From JALZAA01 sp035316025 (lineage in GTDB: Bacteria; Actinomycetota; Acidimicrobiia; IMCC26256; JACDBD01): a stretch of 55,618 bases of DNA. Location of the stretch: positions 1 through 55,618 of the forward strand of contig DATFXL010000010.1 of NCBI GenBank assembly GCA_035316025.1, given 5' to 3'. Under the pieces are notes generated by a model. The model saw only the letters and a program-made list of their open reading frames with translations. It made no database searches and was not told where the DNA came from. The translations under genes were made by a program, and so were the position numbers. This document shows, one piece after another, positions 42,746 through 50,985 of this stretch (position 1 is its first letter; every line of letters starts with the position of its first letter).

Positions 42746-43168
42746 CGACCTGGCCGCCGCGTCGGGATGCCCGATCCGCGTGCGTTGGACGAGCTGGGCG
42801 AGGGTGAACCCCTCGAGCAGCTGACGCATCTCCTCCGAGACGCACACCCAGACCTCCTGGAGGATGCAGTGCCCCTCGCAGTGGTCGTGCTCGCCCATGA
42901 GCGTCGTGAGCGGGCCGTCGACGGCGGTGAGGATCTCGGCCAGCGTGATTTCTTCCGGGGCCCGGGCGAGCACATAGCCGCCGCCGACGCCCCGCTTCGA
43001 TCGGACCAGCCCGGCGCCCTTCACGGCCAGGAGGATCTGCTCGAGGTACGGCTGGGGCAGGCTCGTGCGCTCGGCGATCTCCTTCACCGAAGTCGGCCGG
43101 TCCTTGCCGTGGAGGGCGAGCGACAAGAGGGCACGTGCCGCGTAGTCGCCCCTCGTGGAGACCTTCAC
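42737..43168 (-). CDS. Rrf2 family transcriptional regulator
   Basis: 143 residues from the GTG giving the family-standard start VKVSTRGDYAARALL. The winged helix occupies ~1-75, with LPQPYLEQIL as recognition region and GGYVLAR as wing. Cys97, Cys101 and Cys109 (C-X3-C-X7-C) could hold an Fe-S cluster, as in IscR, NsrR or SufR-type members, though spacing differs from IscR. No suf or isc genes are in the window. An upstream start 51 nt earlier is possible but lacks homology. Confidence 0.85.
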   Translation of the reverse strand: MKVSTRGDYAARALLSLALHGKDRPTSVKEIAERTSLPQPYLEQILLAVKGAGLVRSKRGVGGGYVLARAPEEITLAEILTAVDGPLTTLMGEHDHCEGHCILQEVWVCVSEEMRQLLEGFTLAQLVQRTRIGHPDAAARSSA

Positions 43169-43250
43169 GGCTCCATGGTCGCGCGTCGAGGAGCACGTCC
43201 GGAGCCTCTGCTCCCGCATAGATTCGGGGAAGGCACGGGAGGAGTAGCCG

Positions 43251-44342
43251 GTGGACCCGGTGCGGCCGGACTACGGCGGTGAGGCGATCACGAGCTTGGT
43301 GCCGACGCTCCTGGGCGGTCGGCCCCTGCTGACGCTGCCTTCCGGCGTCGAGGGTGCCAGCGCCGTCGTTCTGCTCCTGTTGGACGGGCTCGGCTGGCAG
43401 GCGATCGAGGCCCACCGGAGCCTGCTGCCCGAGCTCGCCGCCCTCGATGGCGGCCCGATCACGACGGTCGCCCCGTCGACCACCGCCAGCGCCCTGACGT
43501 CCCTCGCCACGGGGCTCGCGCCCTCACAGCACGGCCTGGTGGGGTTCCGCATGCGTGTGAACGGCGACGTGCTCAACATCCTCCGTTGGCAGACCGGGGG
43601 GGCGCGCCGCCCGCCGGACCCGTTCGACATGCAGCGCCACACCGCGTTCCTCGGGCGGCCGATTCCAGTGGTGACGCGCAATGAGTTCCGGCACTCGGGC
43701 TTCACGGACGCGCAGCTCCGCGGCGCGCGCTTCGTCGGCTGGAACGCGGTGTCGACGCTCGTCGAGCACTGTCGCCGTCTCGTGGCCGCGGGGGAGCGCT
43801 TCGTCTACGGGTACTACCCCGGCGTCGACACGGTCGCCCACGAGTACGGCCTTCACGACTCGTTCTACGTCGCCGAACTGCAGGCGGCCGACCGCCTCGT
43901 CGGCGAGCTGCGCGACGCCTTGCCGGAGGAGACGGCGCTGCTCGTGACGTCGGATCACGGGCAGGTCCACATCGACGGGAGCAGTTGGGTCGAGCTGACC
44001 GACCTCGCACCGATGATCGCCATGTACGCCGGCGAAGCCCGCTTCCGCTACCTCTATGCCGAGCCCGGTAAGGCCGTCGATCTCGCCGCCGGCGCGCGCG
44101 AGGTCGTGGGTCACCAGGCGTGGGTGCTGACGCGGGAGGAGCTCTTCGCCCAAGGCTGGATCGGCCCGCCGCCGCAGGGCCCCATCGGGAACCGCGTCGG
44201 CGACGTCGTTCTCGCCGCCCGCGAGCCCGTCGCCTTCGTCGACCCCACACTGCCGCAGGAGAGGAACCTCATCGGCATGCACGGCTCGCTCACTCCGGAC
44301 GAGATGTACGTGCCCCTCCTCGGCGCCCGCGGGCGGGCCTGA
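43251..44342 (+). CDS. Alkaline phosphatase superfamily protein (nucleotide pyrophosphatase-like)
   Basis: 363 residues. Metal-site residues appear as LLLLDGLGW (Asp45), the nucleophile threonine in APSTTASALT (77 or 78), GVDTVAHEYG (~199-208) and TSDHGQVHID (~236-245). These match the type I phosphodiesterase/nucleotide pyrophosphatase branch. There is no signal peptide, so it is probably cytoplasmic. The GTG start follows GGGAGGAG. TAGATT at 43219-43224 may be a -10. Its substrate is unknown. Confidence 0.88.
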   Translation: MDPVRPDYGGEAITSLVPTLLGGRPLLTLPSGVEGASAVVLLLLDGLGWQAIEAHRSLLPELAALDGGPITTVAPSTTASALTSLATGLAPSQHGLVGFRMRVNGDVLNILRWQTGGARRPPDPFDMQRHTAFLGRPIPVVTRNEFRHSGFTDAQLRGARFVGWNAVSTLVEHCRRLVAAGERFVYGYYPGVDTVAHEYGLHDSFYVAELQAADRLVGELRDALPEETALLVTSDHGQVHIDGSSWVELTDLAPMIAMYAGEARFRYLYAEPGKAVDLAAGAREVVGHQAWVLTREELFAQGWIGPPPQGPIGNRVGDVVLAAREPVAFVDPTLPQERNLIGMHGSLTPDEMYVPLLGARGRA

Positions 44343-44359
44343 GGTCCCCACCTGGGCGC

Positions 44360-44388
44360 TTGCCCGCCGGCGGTGTCCCCTCTATGGT
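44360..44388 (+). promoter_or_regulatory. Promoter of dnaE
   Basis: TTGCCC and TATGGT are separated by 17 nt; the -10 is identical to that of mraZ. The start site would be near 44395, giving a 65-nt leader that contains the inverted repeat at 44412-44438. Confidence 0.6.
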
Positions 44389-44407
44389 GAGAGTTACAAC
44401 AGTGTGA

Positions 44408-44438
44408 TTCTCCACAGGGTCTTCCACAACCCCTGTGG
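44408..44438 (+). promoter_or_regulatory. Inverted repeat and DnaA-box-like sites in the dnaE leader
   Basis: CCACAGGG and CCCTGTGG form a perfect 8-bp inverted repeat around an 11-nt loop. TTCTCCACA at 44408-44416 matches the DnaA box TTATCCACA at 8 of 9 positions, and TCTTCCACA at 44420-44428 matches at 7 of 9. The element may be an RNA hairpin, an operator or DnaA-binding DNA. It is not an origin: no AT-rich region or dnaA-dnaN genes lie near. Confidence 0.45.
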
Positions 44439-44459
44439 GCCGGAGGGGGTCGGTGCGCC

Positions 44460-47400
44460 TTGGGGAGCTCGTTCGTGCATCTGCATCTGCACACCGAGTT
44501 CTCCATGCTCGACGGTGCGGCCCGCATCCCCGACGTGATCGCCACCGCCGCCGCCGACGGGCAGCCCGCGGTCGGGATCACGGACCACGGGAACATGTAC
44601 GGAGTCCTCGACTTCTACCGTTCGGCGAGGGAAGCCGGCCTCACTCCCGTGCTCGGCGCCGAGGCCTATTTCGTCGGCAGCAGCCGCTTCGACCGTCCCC
44701 GGCGCGCCGATCACGACATCTACCACCTGACGCTGCTCGCCGAGAGCAACGTCGGCTACCGGAACCTGATCAAGGTCGCATCCGGCGCGTACCTCGACGG
44801 CTTCTACTTCAAGCCGCGCATCGACTTCGAGCTCCTCGAACGGCACCGCGACGGCCTGGTAGCGACGAGCGGTTGCCTGGGCGGTCTCGTGTGCCAGCAG
44901 TTGATGGCAGCGGAGTACGACTCCGCCCGCGAATCGGCGGCGCGCTTCCAGGACATCCTCGGGCGCGACTCGTTCTTCATCGAGCTGCAGGACCACGGTC
45001 TCCCCGAGCAGCGCACCGTCAATCCGCAGCTCGTGAAGATGGCGCGCGAGCTCGACGCGCCCCTCCTGGCGACGAACGACTCGCACTACACGCACAAGAG
45101 CGATGCCGAGGCGCACGCCGCGCTGCTGTGCGTCCAGACCGGCGCCACGCTCGACGATCCGAACCGCTTCAAGTTCGACGCTGAGGAGTTCTACCTGAAG
45201 ACGGCGGCCGAGATGCGCGGCCTGTTCTCGGCGTACCCGGAGGCATGCGACAACACGCTCCTCGTCGCGGAGCGCGCCGACGTCGAGATCGAGTTCGGCA
45301 AGCCCGAGCTCCCCGCGTTCCCCGTGCCCGAGGGCCACGACGAGGACTCGTACCTCCGCGAGCTGACCTTCGAGGGCGCCAAGGACCGTTACGGCCCGTC
45401 GCCGGCGCTGCACGTCCGCGAACGGCTCGAGTACGAGCTCGGGGTCATCAAGGACATGGGCTTCTCGGCGTACTTCCTCGTCGTTTGGGACCTCGTGCGC
45501 TACGCCCGGGCTCGCAGCATCCGGGTCGGGCCCGGCCGCGGGAGCGCGGCGGGATCGTGCGTGGCCTACTGCCTGCGCATCGTCGACATCGACCCGATCC
45601 GGTACGACCTGCTCTTCGAGCGGTTCCTGAACCCGGGCCGCAAGCAGATGCCCGACATCGACATGGACTTCGACGAGCGGTACCGCGGCGAGCTGATCAG
45701 GTACGCCGCGCAGCGGTACGGGTGGGACCACGTCGCGCAGATCGTCACGTTCTCGACGATCAAGGCCCGCGCCGCGGTCCGCGACGCATCACGCGTGCTC
45801 GGCTACCCGTGGGGCGTGGGCGACCGGATCGCCAAGCTCATGCCCCCCCTGATCATGGGGCGCGACACGCCCTTGCGCGCGTGTCTGGAGAAGGTGCCGG
45901 GCCACGAGGACGGCTACAAGATGGCCGCTGAGCTCCGAGCGCTGTACGACGACGACCCCGACGCCAAGCGCGTCATCGACGTCGCCCGCGGGCTCGAAGG
46001 GCTGCGGCGCCAGGACGGCATCCACGCCGCCGCCGTTGTGATCACGCGGGAGCGGTTGACCGAGTACCTCCCGATCCAGCGCAAGCCCGAGCCCGGCGGC
46101 GACATCGAGGACGCCCCGATCGTCACGCAGTACGAGATGCACGGTGTCGAGGACCTCGGCCTGCTGAAGATGGACTTCCTCGGCCTGCGCAACCTCTCCG
46201 TGATCGAACGGACACTCGAGCTCATCGAGGCGTCCATGGGTGAGCGCGTCGACATCGACGAACTCCCGCTCGACGACGCGAAGACGTTCGAGATGCTCCA
46301 GCGGGGCGACTCGATCGGTGTGTTCCAACTCGAGGGCGGCCCGATGCGTGCGCTCATGCGCTCACTGGAGCCGACGACCTTCGAGGACGTCGCCGCGCTC
46401 GTCGCGTTGTACCGGCCGGGACCGATGGCCGCCAACATGCACACCGACTACGCGAACCGCAAGAACGGCCGCAAGCCGGTGACCTACTACCACGACGACC
46501 TGCGCGAGATCCTCGAGCCCACCTACGGGTTGATGATCTATCAGGAGCAACTGATGCGCATGGCGCAGGTGCTCGCCGGCTACTCGCTCGAGGAAGCGGA
46601 CAACCTGCGCAAGGCGACCGGCAAGAAGATCCGGTCGCTGATCGCCAAGGAACGGTCGAAGTTCGTCGAGGGGTGCGTCGCGCATGGCCACAGCCGCGAC
46701 TTCGGGGATGAGATGTTCGACATCATCGAGCCGTTCGCCGATTACTCCTTCAACAAGTCGCACTCAGTCGGTTATGGCTTCGTCGCCTATCAGACCGCGT
46801 ACCTGAAGGCGAACTATCCCGTCGAGTACCTCGCTGCGCTGTTGACGAGCGTCAAGACGAACAAGGACCAGACGGCGGTCTACCTGAACGAGTGCCGGCA
46901 GGTCGGCATCCCGGTGCTGGTGCCGGACGTGAACGAGTCCGAGAGCGACTTCGCCGTACGGGACGGCTCGATCCGGTTCGGGATGTCGGCGGTGCGCAAT
47001 GTCGGCGAGGGGCTCGTCCAGCACATCGTCACCGCCCGGCAGGACGGCGGGCCGTTCACCGAGTTCTTCGACTTCTGCGAGCGCGTCGACCAACAGGCCC
47101 TCAACAAACGCACGATCGAGTCGCTCATCAAGGCGGGGGCCTTCGACTCCCTCGGACATCCGCGTAAGGGACTCCTGCATGTGTACGAGCAGATCGTCGA
47201 CCTCACGCTCGCCCGGCGACGCGAGCGTGACGCCGGGATCATGAGCCTGTTCGGCCGCGACGGCGGCAACGCCGACGCCGCCGGTGACGCGGGGGAGGGG
47301 TTCGACGAGCGCGTCGCGATCCCCGACACCGAGTTCGACAAGCGGGCCCGGCTCGCTCACGAGAAGGAGATGCTCGGCCTCTATGTCAGCGAGCATCCGC

Positions 47401-47960
47401 TGATGGGTGCCGAGCGGGGCCTGCGCCGTCACATCGAGTGCACGCTCACCGAGCTCAAGGAGCTCCGCGAGGGAGAGCTGCGCGTGGTCGGTGGTGTGGT
47501 GACGTCATTGAGTCGCCGGTACACGAAGCGGGGCGATCTGATGGCCACGTTCGTGCTCGAGGATCTCGGCGCCGCCCTCGAGGTCATGGTCTTCCCCAAG
47601 ACGATGACCTCGTACGGTCATGTCCTCGAGGAGGACGCGATCGTCTGCGTGAAGGGTCGGCTCGACCTGCGGGACGACGACCCGAAGATCATCGCCATGG
47701 AGCTCACGCAACCCGAGGTCGTCCTCGACGGCGGCCCGCCCGTCCGCATCCGCGTCAAGCGCTCGGCCCTGACCAACGACAAGGTCGAGGGTCTCAAGGA
47801 GGTCCTGCGCCTGCACCCGGGCCACCGCGCGGTGTACGTCCACCTCGAGGGGCCCGATCGGACCACCGTGCTCCAACTCGCCGACGACTTCCTCGTCGAC
47901 TCGAGCAACGGGCTCTACGCCGACCTGCGCGTCCTCCTCGGCGCCGACTGCATCGCCTGA
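44460..47960 (+). CDS. dnaE: DNA polymerase III alpha subunit (DnaE1)
   Basis: 1166 residues, normal for the replicative C-family polymerase. The PHP domain has intact metal residues (HLHLHTEFSMLDG, GITDHGNMYG), so PHP proofreading is plausible, as in mycobacterial DnaE1. The catalytic aspartates are in PDIDMDFDERYR (~395-406) and a third follows in the palm. Helix-hairpin-helix, clamp-binding and C-terminal OB-fold regions (VGGVVTSLSRRYTKRG) follow. The TTG start is supported by GGAGGGGG. It is longer than and distinct from DnaE2-type mutagenic polymerases. Confidence 0.96.
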   Translation: MGSSFVHLHLHTEFSMLDGAARIPDVIATAAADGQPAVGITDHGNMYGVLDFYRSAREAGLTPVLGAEAYFVGSSRFDRPRRADHDIYHLTLLAESNVGYRNLIKVASGAYLDGFYFKPRIDFELLERHRDGLVATSGCLGGLVCQQLMAAEYDSARESAARFQDILGRDSFFIELQDHGLPEQRTVNPQLVKMARELDAPLLATNDSHYTHKSDAEAHAALLCVQTGATLDDPNRFKFDAEEFYLKTAAEMRGLFSAYPEACDNTLLVAERADVEIEFGKPELPAFPVPEGHDEDSYLRELTFEGAKDRYGPSPALHVRERLEYELGVIKDMGFSAYFLVVWDLVRYARARSIRVGPGRGSAAGSCVAYCLRIVDIDPIRYDLLFERFLNPGRKQMPDIDMDFDERYRGELIRYAAQRYGWDHVAQIVTFSTIKARAAVRDASRVLGYPWGVGDRIAKLMPPLIMGRDTPLRACLEKVPGHEDGYKMAAELRALYDDDPDAKRVIDVARGLEGLRRQDGIHAAAVVITRERLTEYLPIQRKPEPGGDIEDAPIVTQYEMHGVEDLGLLKMDFLGLRNLSVIERTLELIEASMGERVDIDELPLDDAKTFEMLQRGDSIGVFQLEGGPMRALMRSLEPTTFEDVAALVALYRPGPMAANMHTDYANRKNGRKPVTYYHDDLREILEPTYGLMIYQEQLMRMAQVLAGYSLEEADNLRKATGKKIRSLIAKERSKFVEGCVAHGHSRDFGDEMFDIIEPFADYSFNKSHSVGYGFVAYQTAYLKANYPVEYLAALLTSVKTNKDQTAVYLNECRQVGIPVLVPDVNESESDFAVRDGSIRFGMSAVRNVGEGLVQHIVTARQDGGPFTEFFDFCERVDQQALNKRTIESLIKAGAFDSLGHPRKGLLHVYEQIVDLTLARRRERDAGIMSLFGRDGGNADAAGDAGEGFDERVAIPDTEFDKRARLAHEKEMLGLYVSEHPLMGAERGLRRHIECTLTELKELREGELRVVGGVVTSLSRRYTKRGDLMATFVLEDLGAALEVMVFPKTMTSYGHVLEEDAIVCVKGRLDLRDDDPKIIAMELTQPEVVLDGGPPVRIRVKRSALTNDKVEGLKEVLRLHPGHRAVYVHLEGPDRTTVLQLADDFLVDSSNGLYADLRVLLGADCIA

Positions 47961-47979
47961 CCGTCCTCCTCCTCGCGGC

Positions 47980-48195
47980 TCACGGCTCGTGGCGAGCCGA
48001 GCTCCGGCCTACCCACTTCCCGAACTGGTAGGCGAGGAACGCCACGATCACGTACCCGGCGAAGGCGAGCGCCACCCGCAACGTGGCGAAGACGATCCCG
48101 ACCGCCAGCCACACCCCGATCGCAGCGACGATGACAAGCCCGACCTTGAACCAAAGCGGGATGCCGGGCGGCCTGTCGTCGTGCTCGGATGCCAT
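47980..48195 (-). CDS. Small membrane protein, unknown function
   Basis: 71 residues with two hydrophobic segments (~16-36 and ~40-58), an N-terminus with PPGIPLWFKVGLV and a short basic tail. It is not recognised. The ATG start and the absence of a better frame support it, but its small size limits confidence. It lies 3 nt downstream of the LLM oxidoreductase gene on the same strand and is probably co-transcribed with it. Confidence 0.55.
   Translation of the reverse strand: MASEHDDRPPGIPLWFKVGLVIVAAIGVWLAVGIVFATLRVALAFAGYVIVAFLAYQFGKWVGRSSARHEP
47983..47999 (+). terminator. Hairpin at the convergent end of dnaE and a small gene
   Basis: CGGCTC and GAGCCG form a 6-bp stem with a 5-nt loop, 22 nt after the dnaE stop and at the end of the opposite small gene. 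It could end transcripts from both sides, but it lacks a T-run. Confidence 0.3.
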
Positions 48196-48198
48196 CCG

Positions 48199-49059
48199 TC
48201 ATCCGACCTTCTCGATGACGCTGTCGGAGAACCGTCCGAGTTGCTCGCGCAGGGTGTCGAGGTCGAAGCCCAACGGGGGGAGCACGATGCGATCGACGCC
48301 GTAATCAGCGAATCGCCGGACCCCGTCGATGTCCATGACGCCGCCCGCGGTGACCTCGATCGCCTCGGGGTCGCGCCCTGCCTCCTTGGCGCTGGCGCGC
48401 ATCTCGTCGAGCAGCGGGACGAGGTCGTCGTCGGTGGAGCGACCCGGGAAGAACCCGTCACCGAGCCTGCCCGCGCGCCGCGCCGCCGCCCGCGTGTGCC
48501 CCCCGACGTGGACGGGGATCGTCTCCCGGTGGGGCTTCGGGTAGCTTTTGGCCCGGTCGAAACTCGTGTAGTTGCCCTCGAAGCACGGCTCCTCTTCGCG
48601 CCACAGGCAGCGCAGCGCCTCGATGTACTCGTCCGTGCGCGCGCCGCGGTCCTCGAATGGCACGCCGAGCGCATCGAACTCCTCGCGCAACCATCCGACA
48701 CCGACACCCAGCTCGACCCTTCCCCGTGACAGCACGTCGAGCGTGGAGAGCTCCTTGGCGAGCACCACGGGATTGCGCTGGGGCAGGATCAGGATGCCAG
48801 TCGCGAGGCGGAGCGTCGTGGTCGCGGCGCCCACCCAAGTGAGCCAGATCAGCGGATCGGGGATCGGGCTCTCCTCGGGGCCGGGCATGCGACCAGTCGG
48901 GGAGTACGGGTACTCCGACTGGTAGTCGCCCGGGACGACCACGTGCTCGACGGTCCAGATCGACTCGATGCCGTGTTCCTCGGCGATGTGCCCGAGGGCA
49001 GCCGCCATGTCGGGCAGCACGTATGGACCGACGTTGGCGAACATGATGCCGAACTCCAT
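48199..49059 (-). CDS. LLM-class flavin/F420-dependent oxidoreductase
   Basis: 286 residues of the luciferase-like monooxygenase TIM barrel. Key features are the start MEFGIMFANVGPY, WTVEHVVVP (~35), the ATTTLRLATGILILPQRNPV core (~78-97, cited as a region), LGVGVGWLREEF (~116-127) and PVHVGGHTRAAARRAGRLGDG (~183). This pattern is typical of actinobacterial enzymes annotated as F420-dependent. Divergent from it is an F420:NADPH oxidoreductase gene, which supports F420 over FMN. The substrate is unknown. The ATG has a GGGGGG stretch upstream. Confidence 0.88.
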   Translation of the reverse strand: MEFGIMFANVGPYVLPDMAAALGHIAEEHGIESIWTVEHVVVPGDYQSEYPYSPTGRMPGPEESPIPDPLIWLTWVGAATTTLRLATGILILPQRNPVVLAKELSTLDVLSRGRVELGVGVGWLREEFDALGVPFEDRGARTDEYIEALRCLWREEEPCFEGNYTSFDRAKSYPKPHRETIPVHVGGHTRAAARRAGRLGDGFFPGRSTDDDLVPLLDEMRASAKEAGRDPEAIEVTAGGVMDIDGVRRFADYGVDRIVLPPLGFDLDTLREQLGRFSDSVIEKVG

Positions 49060-49087
49060 CGGATCCCCCCGGTCGTCGTTGGCGGGC

Positions 49088-49093
49088 AGCCTA
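49088..49093 (-). promoter_or_regulatory. Candidate -10 element of the LLM oxidoreductase gene
   Basis: Minus-strand TAGGCT lies 28 nt before the ATG, in the 58-nt divergent space. The opposite gene has no such hexamer at suitable spacing. Confidence 0.3.
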
Positions 49094-49117
49094 GAGCCGA
49101 TGTGCCAGTCTCTTTCC

Positions 49118-49792
49118 ATGAAGATCGGCGTGCTCGGCGCGACGGGTCCTGCGGGTGGTGGCTTCGCGGCGCGGTTGGCGAGCGTCGGCTACGACGTGAT
49201 CGCGGGCTCCCGGGACCCGGCACGCGCGGAAGCCTCGGTGGCCAAGATGCGAAAGCAGTGGGGTGATCGCGTCGCGGGTCTCCAGGCGGGCGGCAACGCC
49301 GACGCGGCGGCGGCCGAGGTGGTCGTCATCGGCACCCAGTGGGAGGCGGCCATCCGCACCGCCCAAGCCCATCAAGACGCGCTGGCGGGCAAGGTCGTCA
49401 TCGACATTGCGAACGGGCTCGTCAAGGAAGGCCGCGAGTTCCGTCCCGTGCTGCCCGAGGAGGGATCGCTGGCGATGGCGATGCAGGCCGCGGTGCCGCA
49501 GGCGCGCGTCGTGGCCGCGCTGCAACACGTCCCGGCGGCTGCGCTCGGCGATCTCGACGCGGCCATCGATAGCGACGTGATCGTGTGCGCCGACGACGAC
49601 GATGCTCGTGCGACGGTCCTCGGGATCATCGGGCGCATCCCGGGCGTGCGCGGGTTCGACGGCGGATCGCTCGCGAACGCGGTCGGCATCGAGGCCTTTG
49701 CCGCGGCACTGCTCACGATCAACCTCCGCCACAAGGGCAAAGCCAGCCTCCGCCTCGTCGGCGTCGACCCTCGACCGTCGGACTCCGCGTGA
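49118..49792 (+). CDS. F420-dependent NADP oxidoreductase (Fno-like)
   Basis: 224 residues. The N-terminal dinucleotide fold starts MKIGVLGATGPAGGGFAARL, with AGSRDPARA binding the NADP phosphate. The conserved SLANAVGIEAFAAALLTINL lies at the C-terminus (cited as a region). Fno enzymes pass hydride between NADPH and coenzyme F420. Such an enzyme would supply reduced F420 to the divergent LLM oxidoreductase. It overlaps mshC as GTGA. The motif-level match is good; direction in the cell is inferred. Confidence 0.88.
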   Translation: MKIGVLGATGPAGGGFAARLASVGYDVIAGSRDPARAEASVAKMRKQWGDRVAGLQAGGNADAAAAEVVVIGTQWEAAIRTAQAHQDALAGKVVIDIANGLVKEGREFRPVLPEEGSLAMAMQAAVPQARVVAALQHVPAAALGDLDAAIDSDVIVCADDDDARATVLGIIGRIPGVRGFDGGSLANAVGIEAFAAALLTINLRHKGKASLRLVGVDPRPSDSA

Positions 49793-50976
49793 CGCTTCGC
49801 ATCCACGACACCGCGCAACGGGCGCTTGTCCCCTTCGACGCCGGGCCCGTCGTGCGGATGTACGTCTGCGGCATCACGCCCTATGACTCCACGCACCTCG
49901 GTCACGCGGCCACGTACATCACCTACGACCTGCTCACTCGCCGGCTGGAGGAGCTCGGCCACGAGGTGCGCATGGTGCGCAACGTCACCGACGTCGACGA
50001 CTCCATCCTCCCCAAGGCGCGCGAGCTCGGGGTCGACTACCTGGACCTCGCCGACGCCGAGCTGGCCCGCTTCCAGGCCGACATGGACGCGCTGGGCATG
50101 CGCCCGCCGGCGGCCGAGCCCCGCGCGACCGAGGCCATCGGCGGGATGATCGACATGGCCACCGAGCTGCTCGAATCGGGGCACGCGTACCTCACGCACG
50201 GCACCGTCTACTTCGACGTGTCGACGTTCCCGCGCTACGGCGAGCTCTCGCACTACTCGCTCGAGCACATGGTGCGACTGGCCCGCGCCCGCGGCGGGAA
50301 CCCCGACGACCCGCACCGGCGGGCGGCCCTCGACTTCATCCTGTGGCAGCCGTCGGAGCCAGGAGAGCCGGCGTGGCGGGCGCCCTTCGGCGTCGGCCGC
50401 CCGGGATGGCATCTCGAATGCTCGGTCATGTCGATGGGGGCGCTCGGCCCCACGCTCGACCTGCACGGCGGCGGCACCGACCTGATCTTCCCGCACCACG
50501 AGTGCGAGGTCGCGCAGAGCGAGTCCATCACGGGCCAGCCGTTCTCGCGGTACTGGATGCACTCGGCGATGGTGAGCTACGAGGGCGAGAAGATGTCGAA
50601 GTCTCTCGGCAACCTCGTGTTCGTGAGTGACTTGCTCAAGATCGCCGACCCGCGCGCCATCCGGCTCGCGCTCATGCGCCACCACTACCGCGCCGGGTTC
50701 GAATGGCACGACACCGACCTCGACGAGGGCAACGCGCTCCTGCACCGCCTGCTCGCAGCGGCAGAGCGGGCCGACGGGTCCGACCCTCGGCCGTTCGCGG
50801 CGCGCGTCCGGAGCGCGCTCGACGCCGACCTGGACGCGCCCAAGGCACTCGAAGCGCTCGACGACCTCTCGAGCGCGATCCTCTCCGGCGGGTCGGACAC
50901 GACGGCACCCGCCGTGCTCCGCGAGCTGAGCGAGCTCGTCGGCGTCGACTTGAGCCGGCCGGTCGAGCACCGCTAG
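49789..50976 (+). CDS. mshC: MshC-type cysteine:glucosaminyl-inositol ligase (CysRS paralogue)
   Basis: 395 residues, shorter than CysRS (~460), with no C-terminal anticodon extension. The N-terminal MYVCGITPYDSTHLGHAATY differs from the CGPTVYD...HIGNA of true CysRS and matches mycothiol ligase MshC; it is cited as residues 24-43. Class I motifs are HLGH (36-39) and KMSKS (268-272). Zinc ligands are likely Cys27, Cys211 and His236. MshC joins cysteine to GlcN-Ins. It overlaps the Fno gene and converges on rtcB with 9 bp between. No mshA or mshD lies in the window. Confidence 0.85.
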   Translation: MTLRIHDTAQRALVPFDAGPVVRMYVCGITPYDSTHLGHAATYITYDLLTRRLEELGHEVRMVRNVTDVDDSILPKARELGVDYLDLADAELARFQADMDALGMRPPAAEPRATEAIGGMIDMATELLESGHAYLTHGTVYFDVSTFPRYGELSHYSLEHMVRLARARGGNPDDPHRRAALDFILWQPSEPGEPAWRAPFGVGRPGWHLECSVMSMGALGPTLDLHGGGTDLIFPHHECEVAQSESITGQPFSRYWMHSAMVSYEGEKMSKSLGNLVFVSDLLKIADPRAIRLALMRHHYRAGFEWHDTDLDEGNALLHRLLAAAERADGSDPRPFAARVRSALDADLDAPKALEALDDLSSAILSGGSDTTAPAVLRELSELVGVDLSRPVEHR

Positions 50977-50985
50977 CTCTCGTGG

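Noticed and set aside
44343..44459. Replication origin suggested by DnaA-box-like sites
   Set aside because: Only two imperfect boxes occur, without an AT-rich unwinding region or the dnaA-dnaN neighbourhood.
49789..50976. Ordinary cysteinyl-tRNA synthetase
   Set aside because: CGITPYD and HLGHA, shorter length and no C-terminal anticodon domain match MshC better. A tree would settle it.
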